A DNA stretch of 64,000 nucleotides, taken from Synchiropus splendidus. Taxonomy: Eukaryota; Chordata; Actinopteri; Syngnathiformes; Callionymidae. Made by a program: the position numbers and the translations under genes. Under the pieces are notes generated by a model that saw nothing but the letters and a program-made list of their open reading frames with translations, made no database searches and was not told the DNA's origin. Location: positions 68,546,937 to 68,610,936 of the forward strand of contig NC_071334.1 of assembly GCF_027744825.2 (NCBI RefSeq). The letters run 5' to 3'. Of the stretch, positions 14,101 through 26,170 are shown piece by piece; within the stretch, counting starts at the first letter, position 1, and every line of letters begins with the position of its first letter.

Positions 14101-16441
14101 GACAGGCAAGAGTGGCTCCCATGAGCACACACTGTTCCTTCTTTCCTGTTTTGTTCCATCACCTTCCTCAGGCTTTTAGCAAGCATTTTTAGGGCGTCCC
14201 AATGTTCATGCTTGTTTTTTACCCAGTTCACCTGCATAGAAGCAAAACAAAAGCCCAAATAATCATCAGATTAAAAGTCTTCAATAAGTTTTGTGAGCTT
14301 CAGACACCCCATCCATAACAGCGGTCTTCATTCTGCATCAGCCTATCAAATCCAAGTGTTGTGAGTCACAAGATGTGGATATATATACGTGAGATTTCAC
14401 CCAAAACCGAACATGCCTCTTGCAATTGCAAACTCACAGGTCCATGAAGGCATGAGAATCTGTGATTTTAGATTATATTCACGAAATGTGAAACTTTTAA
14501 TGCAAACCAGTATGATGGCACTATGATCAGGGCACTATACAGACTCTAATGATGTTTATTTAGGGCGTCCTCCAGCTAAAAGCCTGACCTCCATCGACTC
14601 AACATCTTCTCCAGAGCTGTTGCGAGTCCTGATCTTCATGTGAAAGTGTTTAACTCCCACGTGACTCGACGATCGAGAAGAATCCTATCGTGCGGTCGTA
14701 AAAACGCTGAGATCGGAAATGTTCCTTCGTGTCGCTGCGGTTTAATAAACGACTCTGGAAGGCTTGTGAGGGCGGAGTCCGGAGTTTTAATGTGAGGATG
14801 TTTTTGACGGCGTTGAGAGGGAGACTTGCGCTAATCAGCACCACATTGTCCTGCGTCTCTCAAGGATCTTCACTCCAAAACGTTGACATGTGTGCGCGGG
14901 GCGGAGGGTGTGTTTACGCACACAACCAAACGGATAATTGACCAGTCTGTTTGGTAAAAAGACTGCTGGTGATTACCCCGTGACCTTTGCTGCTCCCTTA
15001 ACAGCACGACCTTCAAATTATTCGTAGTGTTTGGCAGCACACAGCTCCAACGCTGCCTCGACCACATCGCCACCATATTTGTCAAATTTTCTCAGCCCCC
15101 AAGTTCCACGTGTTTGGGGGGGATGGATGCATACGGACGCTCTCTGTGGGCCCGGTCAGTGTTTGCCAGTTTTCAAACCTCAAAGCGGCTTTGTTGATCT
15201 TACCGGGAAACTGCGGTCTCCCTTGTTGTTTTATTTATTTTCACGCTTGTCATCCACACCAGCGGCGGGTATCGGATGTCCACCCTGCCATCGCACAAAG
15301 GTCCAGTATTCAAAAGCAGCTTGATATCGTCTGATTCAGCGATTCTTGGTGAATGTTTTCAGTGGAATCTGCTCACTTCCCTTCAGGTCTTGGCAGAGAC
15401 GGTCAGTTCACTTTGGCTCCGTGTCCAGTGGAGCGACCTGGTCCAACAAGTCAGGTTAAAGAAATGCTTGGAAATCTATTTTCCATCGTGTGACGTGACT
15501 CTCAAACGTTACTGATGAAAAATAGTTGTGAAAGCTCTGCGGGGTCTCAGTCAGATCAGGAGATGTTCTCCACGGTCCACTCTGACCTCCACGTTCTTTA
15601 ACAGGTTGCTGACTCAAGTGTTGTCTCGCCGTCCTCGTGTGTTTGGGAGTGTCTTTCTTTGCATGTCTGTTTCTAAACCTGTCTATGTCTTTCTCTTTGA
15701 CTGTCTGTCTGTCTTTGACTTTGACTGCCTGCATACGCTCTCGGTCTTTTTGTTTCTGTCTGTCGTACTTTTCCTCTCCCTGTCTCTATCCATCTGTCCT
15801 TCTGTGTGTGGATCTGAGTGTGTTAACGTGTGTTGCTTGCAACTGTGTCTATTTGGTTCTGTGTGTTGCATATTGATATATTGATATGTTGCATATTGTT
15901 GCATCACATGATTGGACATTGTGTTCTGAACCAGGCGACCAGGTGTCCCTCTGGCTCAGCTCCTTCACCTGTTTCCTGGCTTCTCTACAGGCGGAGCATC
16001 ACAGTCTCCTGCCCCACGGGTCAGCAGCATCACCTGGTCCAACTCTAGCTTCAACGTGTCTGTGCACGCTGCCATCCGGAGCTCCAACTGGAAGCTACTG
16101 ACAGGAAACCCTGGTCCGACTCTCTTGCGCCACGCCGTTGAGTCGAAGAGTGTTGCTCACGCCGTGCTCCCTCTGCTTCAGGTTGTGGCCGCTGGTTCCC
16201 CCGACCCGACGACAACAGCACCCACCCTGGTGAGCCAGAGCCACTGAAGCCTGTGATGCTGTTCGACGTGGAGACCGACCCGGAGGAGAGAAACGAGGTG
16301 TCGCAGCGCTTTCCAGCTGTGGTGGAGTATCTGCTCACCAGACTGCACCACTACCAGCGAAGTGCCAAACCCATTAACTTCCCAGATGAGGACCCCCGAT
16401 GTGACCCAGGCCCCACGGGGGCCTGGGGACCCTGGGCCTAG
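5158..16441 (+). CDS. arsb: Arylsulfatase B (N-acetylgalactosamine-4-sulfatase), 8 exons
   Basis: ARSB removes 4-sulfate from terminal N-acetylgalactosamine of dermatan and chondroitin sulfate in lysosomes. Exons: 5158-5406, 6443-6629, 6693-6883, 6953-7160, 9358-9601, 11304-11374, 15991-16113, 16182-16441 (TAG). They sum to 1533 nt, 510 aa, close to the human 533. Start 5158 was chosen over the in-frame ATG at 5083 because [13 protein letters not shown] begins a compact signal peptide and the ATG has purine -3/G +4 context. Sulfatase residues are all present: metal-binding D32/D33 in LADDFGWND, the CTPSR signature with formylglycine-precursor C70 and R74, K124/H126 in GKWH, D279/N280 in DNGG, and K297 in RGRK. 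The C-terminus ends [15 protein letters not shown], as in the family. Exon 7 has an atypical donor (GTCCGA), but the 68-base intron must be removed to stay in frame. It lies about 0.9 kb downstream of dmgdh, same strand, as in mammals. Confidence 0.96.
5515..5800 (+). mobile_element. Degenerate LINE 3'-region copy in arsb intron 1
   Basis: The block runs from CCCCAGGTGGAGTTAAAGTA through CAGGAGAGACTCAGAGTAGA to TTCAGCTGGGAGGAGGCCCT. This order is the LINE 3' coding/UTR order seen in other copies in this window (around 24.4, 26.0, 34.4 and 37.4 kb). It is heavily mutated and non-coding. Confidence 0.55.
6240..6380 (+). repeat. Probable dispersed repeat in arsb intron 1
   Basis: The block TTTTTCCATTCATTGTCATG, then TTCAGATTTCGAACAAATCG and GGTCGAGAACCGAGGTACCA, has the look of a fish interspersed repeat (remembered pattern of an 'encounter-a-terminal GAGGTACCACT' unit). 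It has no coding capacity. Only one copy was noticed in the window, so support is weak. Confidence 0.3.
7617..7747 (+). repeat. (TCTCC/TCTTC)n microsatellite in arsb intron 4
   Basis: About 130 bases of nearly pure 5-bp pyrimidine repeat (CTCCT/CTTCT), preceded by a short TATATA tract. It produces a spurious open frame of Leu/Ser/Pro repeats. It lies between the arsb exons ending at 7160 and starting at 9358. Confidence 0.95.
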
Positions 16442-17736
16442 ACGCCTCAGGTCAGCACCACTTTTGTGAGAGCCAGGACCTCAAAGTAATCTGGTACTTT
16501 TACCGTCACCAGCGAGATATATGATGCATGACATATAAATGTATGAAACTTTCACGTTGAGAAGCTCCTTTTGAAGATATGTGTACTGACTCAACAATCA
16601 GTGTCAGGAGTGGGATGTTTTCTTGTCCTTTCATCTGTAAACATAGTTATGCTAACAATCTAGATGGGAACTTCACCATGCAGCTACAAATTTCGTTTAC
16701 AAGATTAGATTAATTTATGCATTTACAAAGACACATATATTTTTTTAGCCATGCAGTGATTTGCTGCTTTTATAAATTCCCCAAACCAGGTGAAAGCTTT
16801 TGTTTTTTTTTCGTTGATTGATAAATAAGTGGTCAACATTAATAGAATTTGATTAAGAACAATTACGCTAAGGGAATCTTGCGTTACTGAAAGTGAAAAG
16901 CAAAATGTTCATGTGAACCTATTTTCATGTTTTATGTTGTCTCTTTATGTAACTTTTATGTGTGACTTCGATTTCATCACCATATGGTTTCCCTGTGTCT
17001 TTTTTCCTTTTTTTTCTTTCACTCCTGTCTCACTCTAATTCTCACTGCCGTTTTTGTTTTGTTCTGAAAGTGTGTTTTTGTGTGCCCATGTGGCTTCGGA
17101 ATACAGACACAGCTTCATAATTGCAGGAACTGCCTCAGAAATGCGTTTTCCGATTCAACACAAGTTTTAAATGACGATGAAAATTCTTTTTGTCTGTCGA
17201 CTTTTGTTCATCTGCTGTATGTTTTTAAGGGATTTCTTTTTTAGTCGTTGCGTCTCGTCTTCATATGTGCGTGCTAAATGCTTCAACGTCTCCTCTGTTG
17301 GAGTGACGTGGAAATGTGAGGAATCTGAGCGGCGATTCAAGAATCTCAAGTGTTTTGTCTTCCACTCAAAATAGGCTCAGCCCAGCTGGGACTCTGATTT
17401 GGTCCTATTTTTAACTCGGAGCCGTTTCTTCCCTTGGATATTAATAGTTCATTTTTCCGTCCGTCTTATTCAGATGTGGTTAGAGTTTTGTGGGGTTTTA
17501 TCATGTGTACTTTATGTGTTCAGCTTTGTCGTCTGCGTTTATGTCATGTATTCCAGTGTGTAGGTGTGTGTAATGGTATCAGTGTTATTGTCGGTGTAAC
17601 AGCATGTATATGTATTTTGTGTACAGCTGCAATGAACAATTATTTTGAAGGTCGACTAGTCACCAACTACCTTAATGATAAGTTGTATGGCTTGACAAAT
17701 CCGCCAACATGATTGTAGTGTTATAAATAGAATCAA

Positions 17737-17742
17737 AATAAA
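17737..17742 (+). terminator. arsb: Candidate arsb polyadenylation signal (AATAAA)
   Basis: A canonical AATAAA lies 1.3 kb after the arsb stop codon. The intervening 16442-17736 is AT-rich, without any convincing coding region, and would be the 3' UTR. Nearer alternatives cannot be excluded. Confidence 0.35.
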
Positions 17743-20204
17743 TGTAATTGTTTAGCAATTAATGTTGTTTTGAAGATTTTAGGTTTGAATTTTGATTGCT
17801 TAAAAAGTGGTGTGAAAGTTATGTGTCCTTTGATGGTCTCATGCTTTAGACGTTTCAGGTCATGATTGTCATGTCGCCTCTCCTGTTTCTCCTACTGTGG
17901 CTCGGCTGACAGAACCAAAACATCATGACTTGTCGACTCATGAACCCGTCTGCGACTAATTTAATGGCGCATAACCGTCGACTAGTCTTTGCAGCCCGAG
18001 TTTTATGTGTGTGCCGTATTCATTCACTTGTATCCTGGATTTTTGTGTGTATGAGACCTAGTATGTGAAGGGGTTGTGTTGTAGACTTGTGTTTAGATGT
18101 GTTTTTATTTGCATGTCAGTGTGCAAATTGGTGTATCTGTAATTGATCAAGTGATGATGCATGATCTTGTGTCCAGGGTTTTGTGTTCTGTGTGTGTGCG
18201 AGACTAAATGTACTGTAAGTGTATTAAGTGTGTGTGAAGATATGGCCTCAGGTCCAGCTCTGGACCAACTAGTTTTCTCACTGAACATCATTGAGTTTAT
18301 TAATGATCTGCTCTGAGTCTCTCGCCGGCGGCATGTTTGGAATTTGAGCCTCATGATCTAACTCCTCCATGCGTCGCCCTCATGACCTTTGAACCTGGTT
18401 GTTTGACCCCCAGCAGCAGTCCGAGACAGGAAGTGGTCCTGCAGAGAGAGAGAGAGAGCGGAGTTGGGGCCTGTGCCATTGTGACTGATGACCTTTGACC
18501 CGCCATGTGACATGATCGGCAGACGAGCGACGGTGAGGTCACATGACGTTTGTTCACGAGGGGGTGAAAACAGTGTTTCTCTGGTCCATACGTCTCATCC
18601 AGAAGGTTCCATCAAAAGCGTGGAATCAAAAATGTTCTTTCGGATTCTGAGAGGTCTGTGTGGCGAGTGTTGTCATGTCACCCTCAGAGTTTTGATCAGG
18701 AGAAATCAGATGAATGGAAGAGTCATGGAATCAAAAGATTATATATGTTCTTTCCCTGATTTTCCTGAGTTTTCTTTTCCCCCCATGGCGCTGCTTCACT
18801 TTCTTATTATTGCTTAGAGAATTCAAAAGTGCAGTCTTATAAGGAACCTCTGAAGAATTTTTCTTATGAGAAAGTCCTGCAACTGTTTCAATCCATGGAT
18901 AGTTAAAGTGGTGCACAGACGCGTATCTAGACCAGTATAATCTCCATGACGTCCGGTCAGCGGTCCCGACCTTCCTCTCGTCAGGCTCGCTGTCGCCGTT
19001 TCCGCTCGTCCCTCTTTCACGCTGTAATCCATCTCCTGGACTCGTCGCCTCGTGGGGTGGCAGCTCGCCTCCTCTGCTGAGTCAGCGACTCCCCGGCTGT
19101 GACGTCGTCTTTGTTTTCTCAGCTGTGCGCGGATCTGTCGGGCCCCACGGCGGCGATGCTCGTCCTGGGGTCCACTGGAACTATCACCTTCTGCTCTATG
19201 TTGAGACTGAAACACTATTTTAGCTGGGTTAGCATCCTTTGATAAAGACAGAAATGAGAGTTCATTTTTAGTTACAACTGGAGGATTAGCTAGTAAAACA
19301 CAACCTCGTTGGTTGGACTGGGTTGCTGTGATGTTGTGTTATTGTTCTTGAATGGTTGGAAGTATGGATGGAAGTATCTTGACACTGATTTGTTCACCTT
19401 TTTATTCCGCTGAAAGGTGCTCCATAAGGTGGCCCTCTAGCGCAAATAACAAACTCAAAATCAAAACAACATTCAGCAAAATCAAGCCACAAGTACAAAG
19501 TCAACCAATCTTCAAAAGGAACGTGTGCCCGCCATTACATGGCCTATTGCTGAGTGGACATGATGCACAATACGCGCTGTCATGTAGTCCTCGCTAGTGA
19601 AGGATGTTAAAGCAATGGTAAACAAAAAATGGAGAACCTATTCAAAGGTAAACTTTTGCTTTTGCAATGTCCTGAGGTAAGGGATCATGGAGCACCTCCA
19701 TGTTGTCGTCTGTTACACCAGGTACACCCCCCTTCCCCGGGTCCAGTTGTGTAACTTGGGGCACTTTTGTAACTTGGGGCGAGAGGCCAGAGGACACTCT
19801 GGAAAGACATCCACTCACAACCGATGTCAATTCAGGGCTGGTTTCTGATGGGACAGTTTCACGTCCTGATGATGAATGATGCTGTGGACAGCAGCGATTC
19901 TGAGCTTCAGGTGAACTTGGTTTCAAATTCAATAGTTGCTCTCAATGTTTTGTGATCGTGATTCCATGTTTTTTCTGTACCTTTCTGATGTCATTCTCAT
20001 TTGCCATGGAGGGCCACCGTTCGAAACCACAGCACAAGGGCCAATTCTGGACCCCGGCTTTGGTCCGCTTGGCTTTCACTCATCTGAAACAATGTCGGTA
20101 ACAGAATGACCTTCATTTATGACTAAAGTTATCATGTACGGTTATGTTTTTTTGTGTGTGCGCCTTGTATAGCTACACTGGTGATGACCAATTCTTGACA
20201 TTTT

Positions 20205-20420
20205 GCTTTGTAGGGACCTTTTGGCTGGATCCTACAAGGTTAAGTCTCAATTTGAGGATGAGGGCTTGAAAATAACTGCGACATTACACTTGGGTGTGAG
20301 CTTGGTTCTGAGTCCTGGTTAAGGTTAGCCATATGTTTTGGATGGTTAGGTTTAGGGTGAGAGGCTGGGGAAAGGGTGATGGCAATGAGAGGTCCCCCCA
20401 AGGATAGAGATACAATGTTT
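20205..20420 (+). repeat. Dispersed repeat copy B
   Basis: The block runs from TTGTAGGGACCTTTTGGCTG through GTTAAGTCTCAATTTGAGGA to GGAAAGGGTGATGGC and AAGGATAGAGATACAA. Its second half is the same repeat as copy A at 3260-3415, in opposite orientation. It sits in the arsb-lhfpl2 spacer. It looks like a full-length or longer copy of a non-coding short repeat. Confidence 0.6.
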
Positions 20421-21689
20421 TTTTTTTGGTTCACCAGTGTGTTGTGTGTTTGGTAAATAGTGAATGAGCTGTATCTGTGACTGAAGTTATTGTGTGTAAA
20501 AATATGTTTGTCTGGCAGCAGCTTGAAGACGTTTGAGGTCCGATTGTGTGTCAGAGACATTTGTGTGTCTAGACGTCACATTCTGTCTAAATCTGAGACT
20601 TAACCTTTAATATGAGCCCGACAGCTGAACCGCGTCGAGTTCTGATGGCTCACATTCTGTCCGGCCCGACTCATTTCCAGACGAGTTCGGGCTCGTGTTC
20701 CGGCCGTGATGTCCACCTGTTCCGAACCCTGATGAGCCACACTTTTGCTGACCCCACCCGTGGCGTTGTTAGTTCCAGTCAGACCTCAGTCCGAGGAGAT
20801 CCTTTGGAGTTAGTGGGTAAACAGAGAAGCAGCTCGGTCCGTAATCACAGTCCACGCTCCCTGACAGCTCAGCACTTTGGTAAACACCACTTCTCCTTAG
20901 CAAACACATAGAGCTAATGACTCACTTGGAAGAGCAGAACTTGTTTGAAATGGTGAGACACGGGTTCCATCCGTCGACAGGTGGAGGGACAGCTTCACTG
21001 GGAACGTCTCAGTCATCATCATCTCTCAAGTTCTCTTTTAAAACCTGGACCCAGAAAGAACAAGTTAGATCTCTCTGAAAGTCCTTGTTCGTCGTGTCAC
21101 ACTCACTGAGGCCAGTTCTCCTTCATGCAGAGCGGGGGTCTCAAACTGGCCTATTTGTGGCCCTCAGGACATGCAGTTTTAAGACCCAGTTTTAGCCTGG
21201 GAGAGGTCCCCTCTTTTTGAGATTTACTGACATGATGGCGATGAGCTGCAGCTATCCTCACCTGTTCCCTTCATTTGTTCGTGCATTTTAGTTCCGCAAG
21301 GCGCAATTGTGATCCTGTCATTTAATTATGTTGCTTCTTTTGGGATTCTTCCGGTACAAAACCTCACAACACACAAAACACTTTCATGTTGTGAGTTGTA
21401 GTGATGGTCCCACCTCGTTTTATCTCAGGTGATCTTGCAAGATTTCTGGCCAGTCGGATGAGATTCTGGATCGGAAGTGAGGCAGACTTTTTATCTTCAT
21501 GTTTGGGTCTCTGACAGATTTAAAACAAGTCACTCAAGAGTTTGAAAAGTGGCCCCAAGAGTTCTTGGGTTGTGTGTGTCTTTTAGACCCCTTTTTATTG
21601 ATTTAATGATTTATTTTGAGCAACATAAAGTTAAAGAATGAAGATGAACTCAAAGATTTTTATTTTCTAGTGGTACCTTTTTGGAGCTT

Positions 21690-21790
21690 CAGTGGGCGTG
21701 TGTGTCGGAGACGGGGGTCTGGGCGGGGCCTCACCAAGCCCCGCCCCGCCAGCAGTGCCGTCCGCAGCAGCGGCAGCAGCAGCGACCATT
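21690..21790 (+). promoter_or_regulatory. lhfpl2: GC-rich probable promoter of lhfpl2
   Basis: A short island of high GC and CpG stands out from AT-rich surroundings. It holds two GC-box/Sp1-like motifs in opposite orientation (GGGCGGGGCC at 21721 and CCCCGCCCCGCC at 21739), followed by a CAG-rich stretch and a sequence ending in a perfect splice donor at 21935. No TATA box is evident. Assignment to lhfpl2 is inferred, because it is the next gene on this strand and its coding exon begins with a splice acceptor. Confidence 0.5.
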
Positions 21791-21934
21791 CATTCTTCCG
21801 AGCTCCGAGGTGAAACGTGGAGGATGAGGAGACTCTGACGGAGCCAGGAATCTTCCCGAAGACTCTTCCTTCTTCTCCCGGAGGACAACAAGGAATCTCC
21901 GCCAGTTTCTTCTCCCCTCTCACGGAACGTCCAC
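21791..21934 (+). other. lhfpl2: Probable non-coding first exon (5' UTR) of lhfpl2
   Basis: This lies immediately downstream of the GC-box promoter and ends at a consensus donor (GTAAGT, 21935-21940). It would splice to the acceptor at 43522. It contains a tiny upstream ORF, ATG at 21824 with stop at 21838 (four codons). The exon's 5' edge is not determined. LHFPL2 genes in mammals also have non-coding leader exons, which fits. A long open frame runs through this exon into the intron, but it has no recognisable protein and is ignored. Confidence 0.45.
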
Positions 21935-24454
21935 GTAAGTCTGCCGTTTCTCCAGACGCCGGTTCTTTCCTGAGAGTTTTTAGAGAGCGACGCTCGACAT
22001 CTGTTAGTGGAGCCGAAGAAGCAGCTCCGGTTCCGAAGCTCGACTCCAGTCTGCCTGTCTTTAGCAGATCTTTAGCATCTGAGCTCGAATCCTGGGGAGA
22101 GCGGGTTTTCAAAACTGTGAACCACGTCTTTCTGTCCGTCACTCCGTCTGAATCTTCTTTGAAGTCTTTGACACACTATCGCATCTAAAAACAACGAATT
22201 CACCCATAATGTTTGTAATCATTACCTATATAAATGTATCAATATTTAATTTAAATAATTTTTTCTTTCTCAAGGAGACATTTTTGACAACTTTTAAATG
22301 GATTATAACTTGAATAGGATCATTGGAAAAATATAAAACCATTATTCTCTTGCTCAAAAAACGAGCAACAAGTGCTAACTGGTTGGTTTGCTAACTGTCG
22401 TCATTGGTTTATTGGGTTTATTTTTTAACTTGCTACTGTTCAAGTGGTCATAAAGTGACATGCAGTGTCAGAAAATACATGTTAAAATACATGTTAAAGA
22501 GTCACTGTGAGCCACGTTTGTCTGTTAGCAGTCATGCTACGCTAGTTAAAAATAAAAAAAATAAGTACAAGAGTATTTAAAAGTGGAAATGTTGCTTGTT
22601 CTCATACGTTTAAGAGGAATAAAGTGTGTGATTTCATGAAGCAGCACAACCCAAGAGTCTGGTTGTGAAACTAAAGGGACTACGCACTTGTGGCTCTGTG
22701 ATAAAGGAGTTTTGATTTACCCTGATTCTACAGCCATCCAGCCTCTTATTCATCAGCACGTCCCACTGACCCCCGTCCTGGGTCTGTGACCTCTGTGCAT
22801 CCAAAGCTGAAGCAAAACAAAGGGCTTGGTGAGGAGGTTCAGTGAAGGTGTTGGTTTGTGAATATTTCTCTCAGACTGACTCATGTGGCAACAGGAAACT
22901 GTGTTTGACCTTGATGGCTTTGTGATCAATGGCGCCTGGTTTACCTGCTGTGACGGCTGGCTGCCATGTTTGTTGTTGAGCTGGTGGACTTCTGACCTCT
23001 GTGATACTGAATGATACAAATGGACATGGGTGCAATGGATGTAACAGAATTATTGGATAGCAAAGGCTGCGGGCTCCAAAAACCTGGCAACCCACACCAC
23101 CAGTCACAGAGGCACAGAGTAGTGACCGTCTGATCCCATGTCACGGTGTGTTATCTGGTAGTCGATGCATCACCAGTATGGGAGAACTTGCATGCTAGTT
23201 GGGCCATGAGCTAACACAGCAGTACAACAGTGGATACTTTGTAGGAAGACAGCGGGACGTGTTGCATCCATTTCATGGACGACTCTATTTTTATAGTTAT
23301 TTATCCATGTCTGAGAAAAACATTTGGGTCGGCCCTGCTCTGGACTCTGAGGCCTGATGCTCGGTGAGCTGTAGAGAAACTGGTGACTGATAATCAAGTG
23401 CCTGCAGACTCCATGTTGTGTATTTCTGAGTACAATAATTGAGTTTGAACCGTCGTAGACCCGAATGTATCTGATTTGACTTTTTCAAATCGAATTAGTT
23501 TTGCGCTGCGTCTGTGTCTAAAGCTTTCATGACTGACTAACGCCTTTATGAAAACACAGTCACACGATTGATCGAAGTGTACGGGCACAAAGAACGGAAA
23601 CAAATCCTGACAAACGACAAGAGGAAATCTGATATTGTGCTCTTGGCTTGTGGGAACAACTGGAAATGATTCCCGATAGGTGAACAATCCGTCATCGTTA
23701 ACCTCGGACACTGGAGGTCGTATTGATGCTCTTGAGTTGTGACCTCCAGAGAGAGAGTGACACGGCTTCCTGTTTCAACAGTAAACCTGAGAACAAGTCG
23801 CTCCACCTGTAAAGCCGAGTTGTGAGAGGGTCATAAAACCGTCTCCTGGGGCCACAGATCTTGTACCAGTCACACCCTGGACTCCGTAAAAGTAGACGAG
23901 CTCTGTGTTTGCTGTCAAATAACTTGGTCGCAAATCTTCACTTTTATTGTTTCACTACTGGTTCCATTTCTGGCAATGCATAATAAGGCATTTAATGATG
24001 GAGATCATGAGTAGCAAAAAGAATGTAGATCTAGCGAAGCTGATGGTTAGATCCAGCGAATGACTTTATCTACTGAATAGTGTCGGGTCACTAGTTTAGA
24101 AGCTCCCTCTTTGACCTGGTTTATCTACTGTGTCATTGATTTCTTGAAATGCAGTTGCCTGAAAGTCAAAGTATTCTATTCTGTTTCTCTGTCTCCTTTT
24201 ATGTCACCATGTGTTTCATGGTATGATTTACAGGAGTTCATTATTTTGACCAACCCCTGAATATGATGGTGTTGCTAAGGTCCCACTGACTACACTGCTG
24301 TGTTTGTTCTAGCAGGTATTTTGAACCACCATAAGTGGTGGCGTTGTCCAGTGTCTTCAGTCACAAACACTTGTGTTGCGGTGGAGAAAGAGCCGAGCCA
24401 GAAGATAAAGCTCTCCACTGATCAGTGGGTTTCTCCATCAACTGTGGTCACCAC

Positions 24455-24560
24455 CTGCACTCCCTAAGTCACCCAGCAGAGACTCAGAGTAGAACCTCAG
24501 CTGGCTCATCTTATCAGGACGTTACCTCTCTGATGAGGAGAGAGGGAAATCTATGCCTCT
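24455..24560 (+). mobile_element. Fragment of the same LINE 3' family
   Basis: CAGCAGAGACTCAGAGTAGA followed by ACCTCAGCTGG and a TTATCAGGACG segment parallels the copy at 5662-5730. It lies within lhfpl2 intron 1 and has no coding capacity. Confidence 0.45.
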
Positions 24561-25929
24561 CTGCTTCAGTGGCTGCCCCTACATCGTCAGGGCATGGAGC
24601 TATTGAAGATTCAATATGGAATGATATTCTGACAAGGGAAAGGTGCACCAGGCTTTCAGCTTGGATCTTCAAGGTCGGGCGTCCCCACATTCCATCGAAA
24701 ACAATGCTTCCTTGACCAATCAAATGCGAGTGTCGCAACTGGCTAGATGTGGGTAACCGCTGTTCTTCGCTGGAAAACAAATATGCCGTCCATGATGGCA
24801 AAGCCGCAGATCCGCGAAGGAAACCAGTATGATGGGACGGGACAGGTCACTCGAATACATTGTTTTTGTCCTTCTTCTGGAGGAGCTCCATGTCATGCCT
24901 GCAGTGTTTAGGATTTGATTCTGTGCCGAACTCACATGAGGGTTGGAGCTAGCTGTGCAGCGCGGAAAGCTGTTAGCTGTGCTGGTAAGCTGCAGAGAAG
25001 CAGCATGGTGATTCAACTCACGAATATGGTGGTACCTTCTCATCATACCCGTGTCGGTGTGTCGTCCGGCCTTACCCAGAGTCAGTGGGCCTTTACACAT
25101 TTCCGCTGTCCCACGTTCTCTCTGTACTTCCAACAATAACTCACTTTGTTTCCACCCCACTCTCTACTGTTGCAGAGTTTTTATAGTCGCAGGGTTCACT
25201 TCCAAACCGCACACTTTCCATGAGGAGCTTGCTCTCTCTTCGCCGGTGTCAGTAGCTTGTGCTGCTGTCAGCAGCGCTGTTTTGGTCTAATTGTACCGTA
25301 TTGTTTATTAGCAGTTGTAGCGGCAAAGCACCGTGACCCGAGATTCTCTAATTGGCCCAAACGATTTCTTAGTCAACTTTTCTTCTCCTGAACCTCCCAA
25401 ACTGTCAGATGTGTAACGCCGCTGAGGTCATCGGGGAATTGGAATCCGTCGCTGGCGGTTTGTGTCCGCTCCAGTGCACGTGGTTCCTTGCGGCTGCGTG
25501 TTTGGCCCAGCTGGAGCAGGAGAGAAAAAAAGGGAACAAACCCTTTGGTTCATTTATTACGACCCTGCAGAAGACTTCTTTCCTTCGCACTGGCCACAAG
25601 AAAAACAAAATGATATATGTTTTTCTCTCCAGGCAGGCTGCTCGCACAGATGCTTCGGAAAAGTTCTTGGAATGAAACTTTTCAAAGCGTGGCTTGAAGA
25701 AATGTTAGCGGCCCTTTTTCTAATGCGACCTCGCCAGCATTCTCGCCGAACTCTTTTATGTAATCAATCAGCTTCTGCTGCTCGCAGCCTGTAATGTTCC
25801 GCCTGCAAATCTGTCAGTCCACTTGGTAGTCAGGCAAAACCTCCCAAAATCTGTCAGCCGGATGGAGAGGACTCATGGTCAATAGACAGCTGGGCAATAG
25901 ATTTGCAGAGCCAAACAAAGGAGCTGGTT

Positions 25930-26170
25930 GAAGCTCCTTCGAGAGCAGATTCTACGGCGGACTGGTGATGGTAATGGTGCTGGTCAGGTTGGTTCTGACT
26001 GAGGTCATCAGTTTTGTAGTGACCCAAGGAACTAGAACAATCCTCCTGAGTGTGGTGTTCAGCTGGGAGGAGATCCCGGGGCGAACCCAGGAGAGGCTGG
26101 AGAGGCGATGTCGCCCTGCGGACACGGGCACACCTCAAGGGCTGGAGAAGTTTCTGGAGAAAGAGGGAGA
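25930..26170 (+). mobile_element. Fragment of the same LINE 3' family
   Basis: TTCAGCTGGGAGGAGATCCC, then GGGGCGAACCCAGGAGAGGC and the downstream CTGGAGAAGTTTCTGGAG-AAAGAGGGAGAGG, follow the order of the distal end of this LINE family. This is the most complete 3' end among the copies noticed here. Confidence 0.5.

Larger units (their letters stand above)
16442..21689. other. arsb 3' UTR and arsb-lhfpl2 intergenic spacer
   Basis: No coding exon is recognised. It includes the probable arsb 3' UTR (to about 17.75 kb), a short (GA)n at about 18446-18460, the dispersed repeat copy B at 20.2-20.4 kb and a GGTCTCAAACTGGCC...GGCCCTCAGG segment at about 21.13-21.17 kb that looks like a DNA-transposon end. 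Confidence 0.6.

Noticed and set aside
21817..22188. 123-codon frame through the presumed lhfpl2 first exon
   Set aside because: Runs straight through a perfect splice donor into AT-rich intron and has no recognisable domain.
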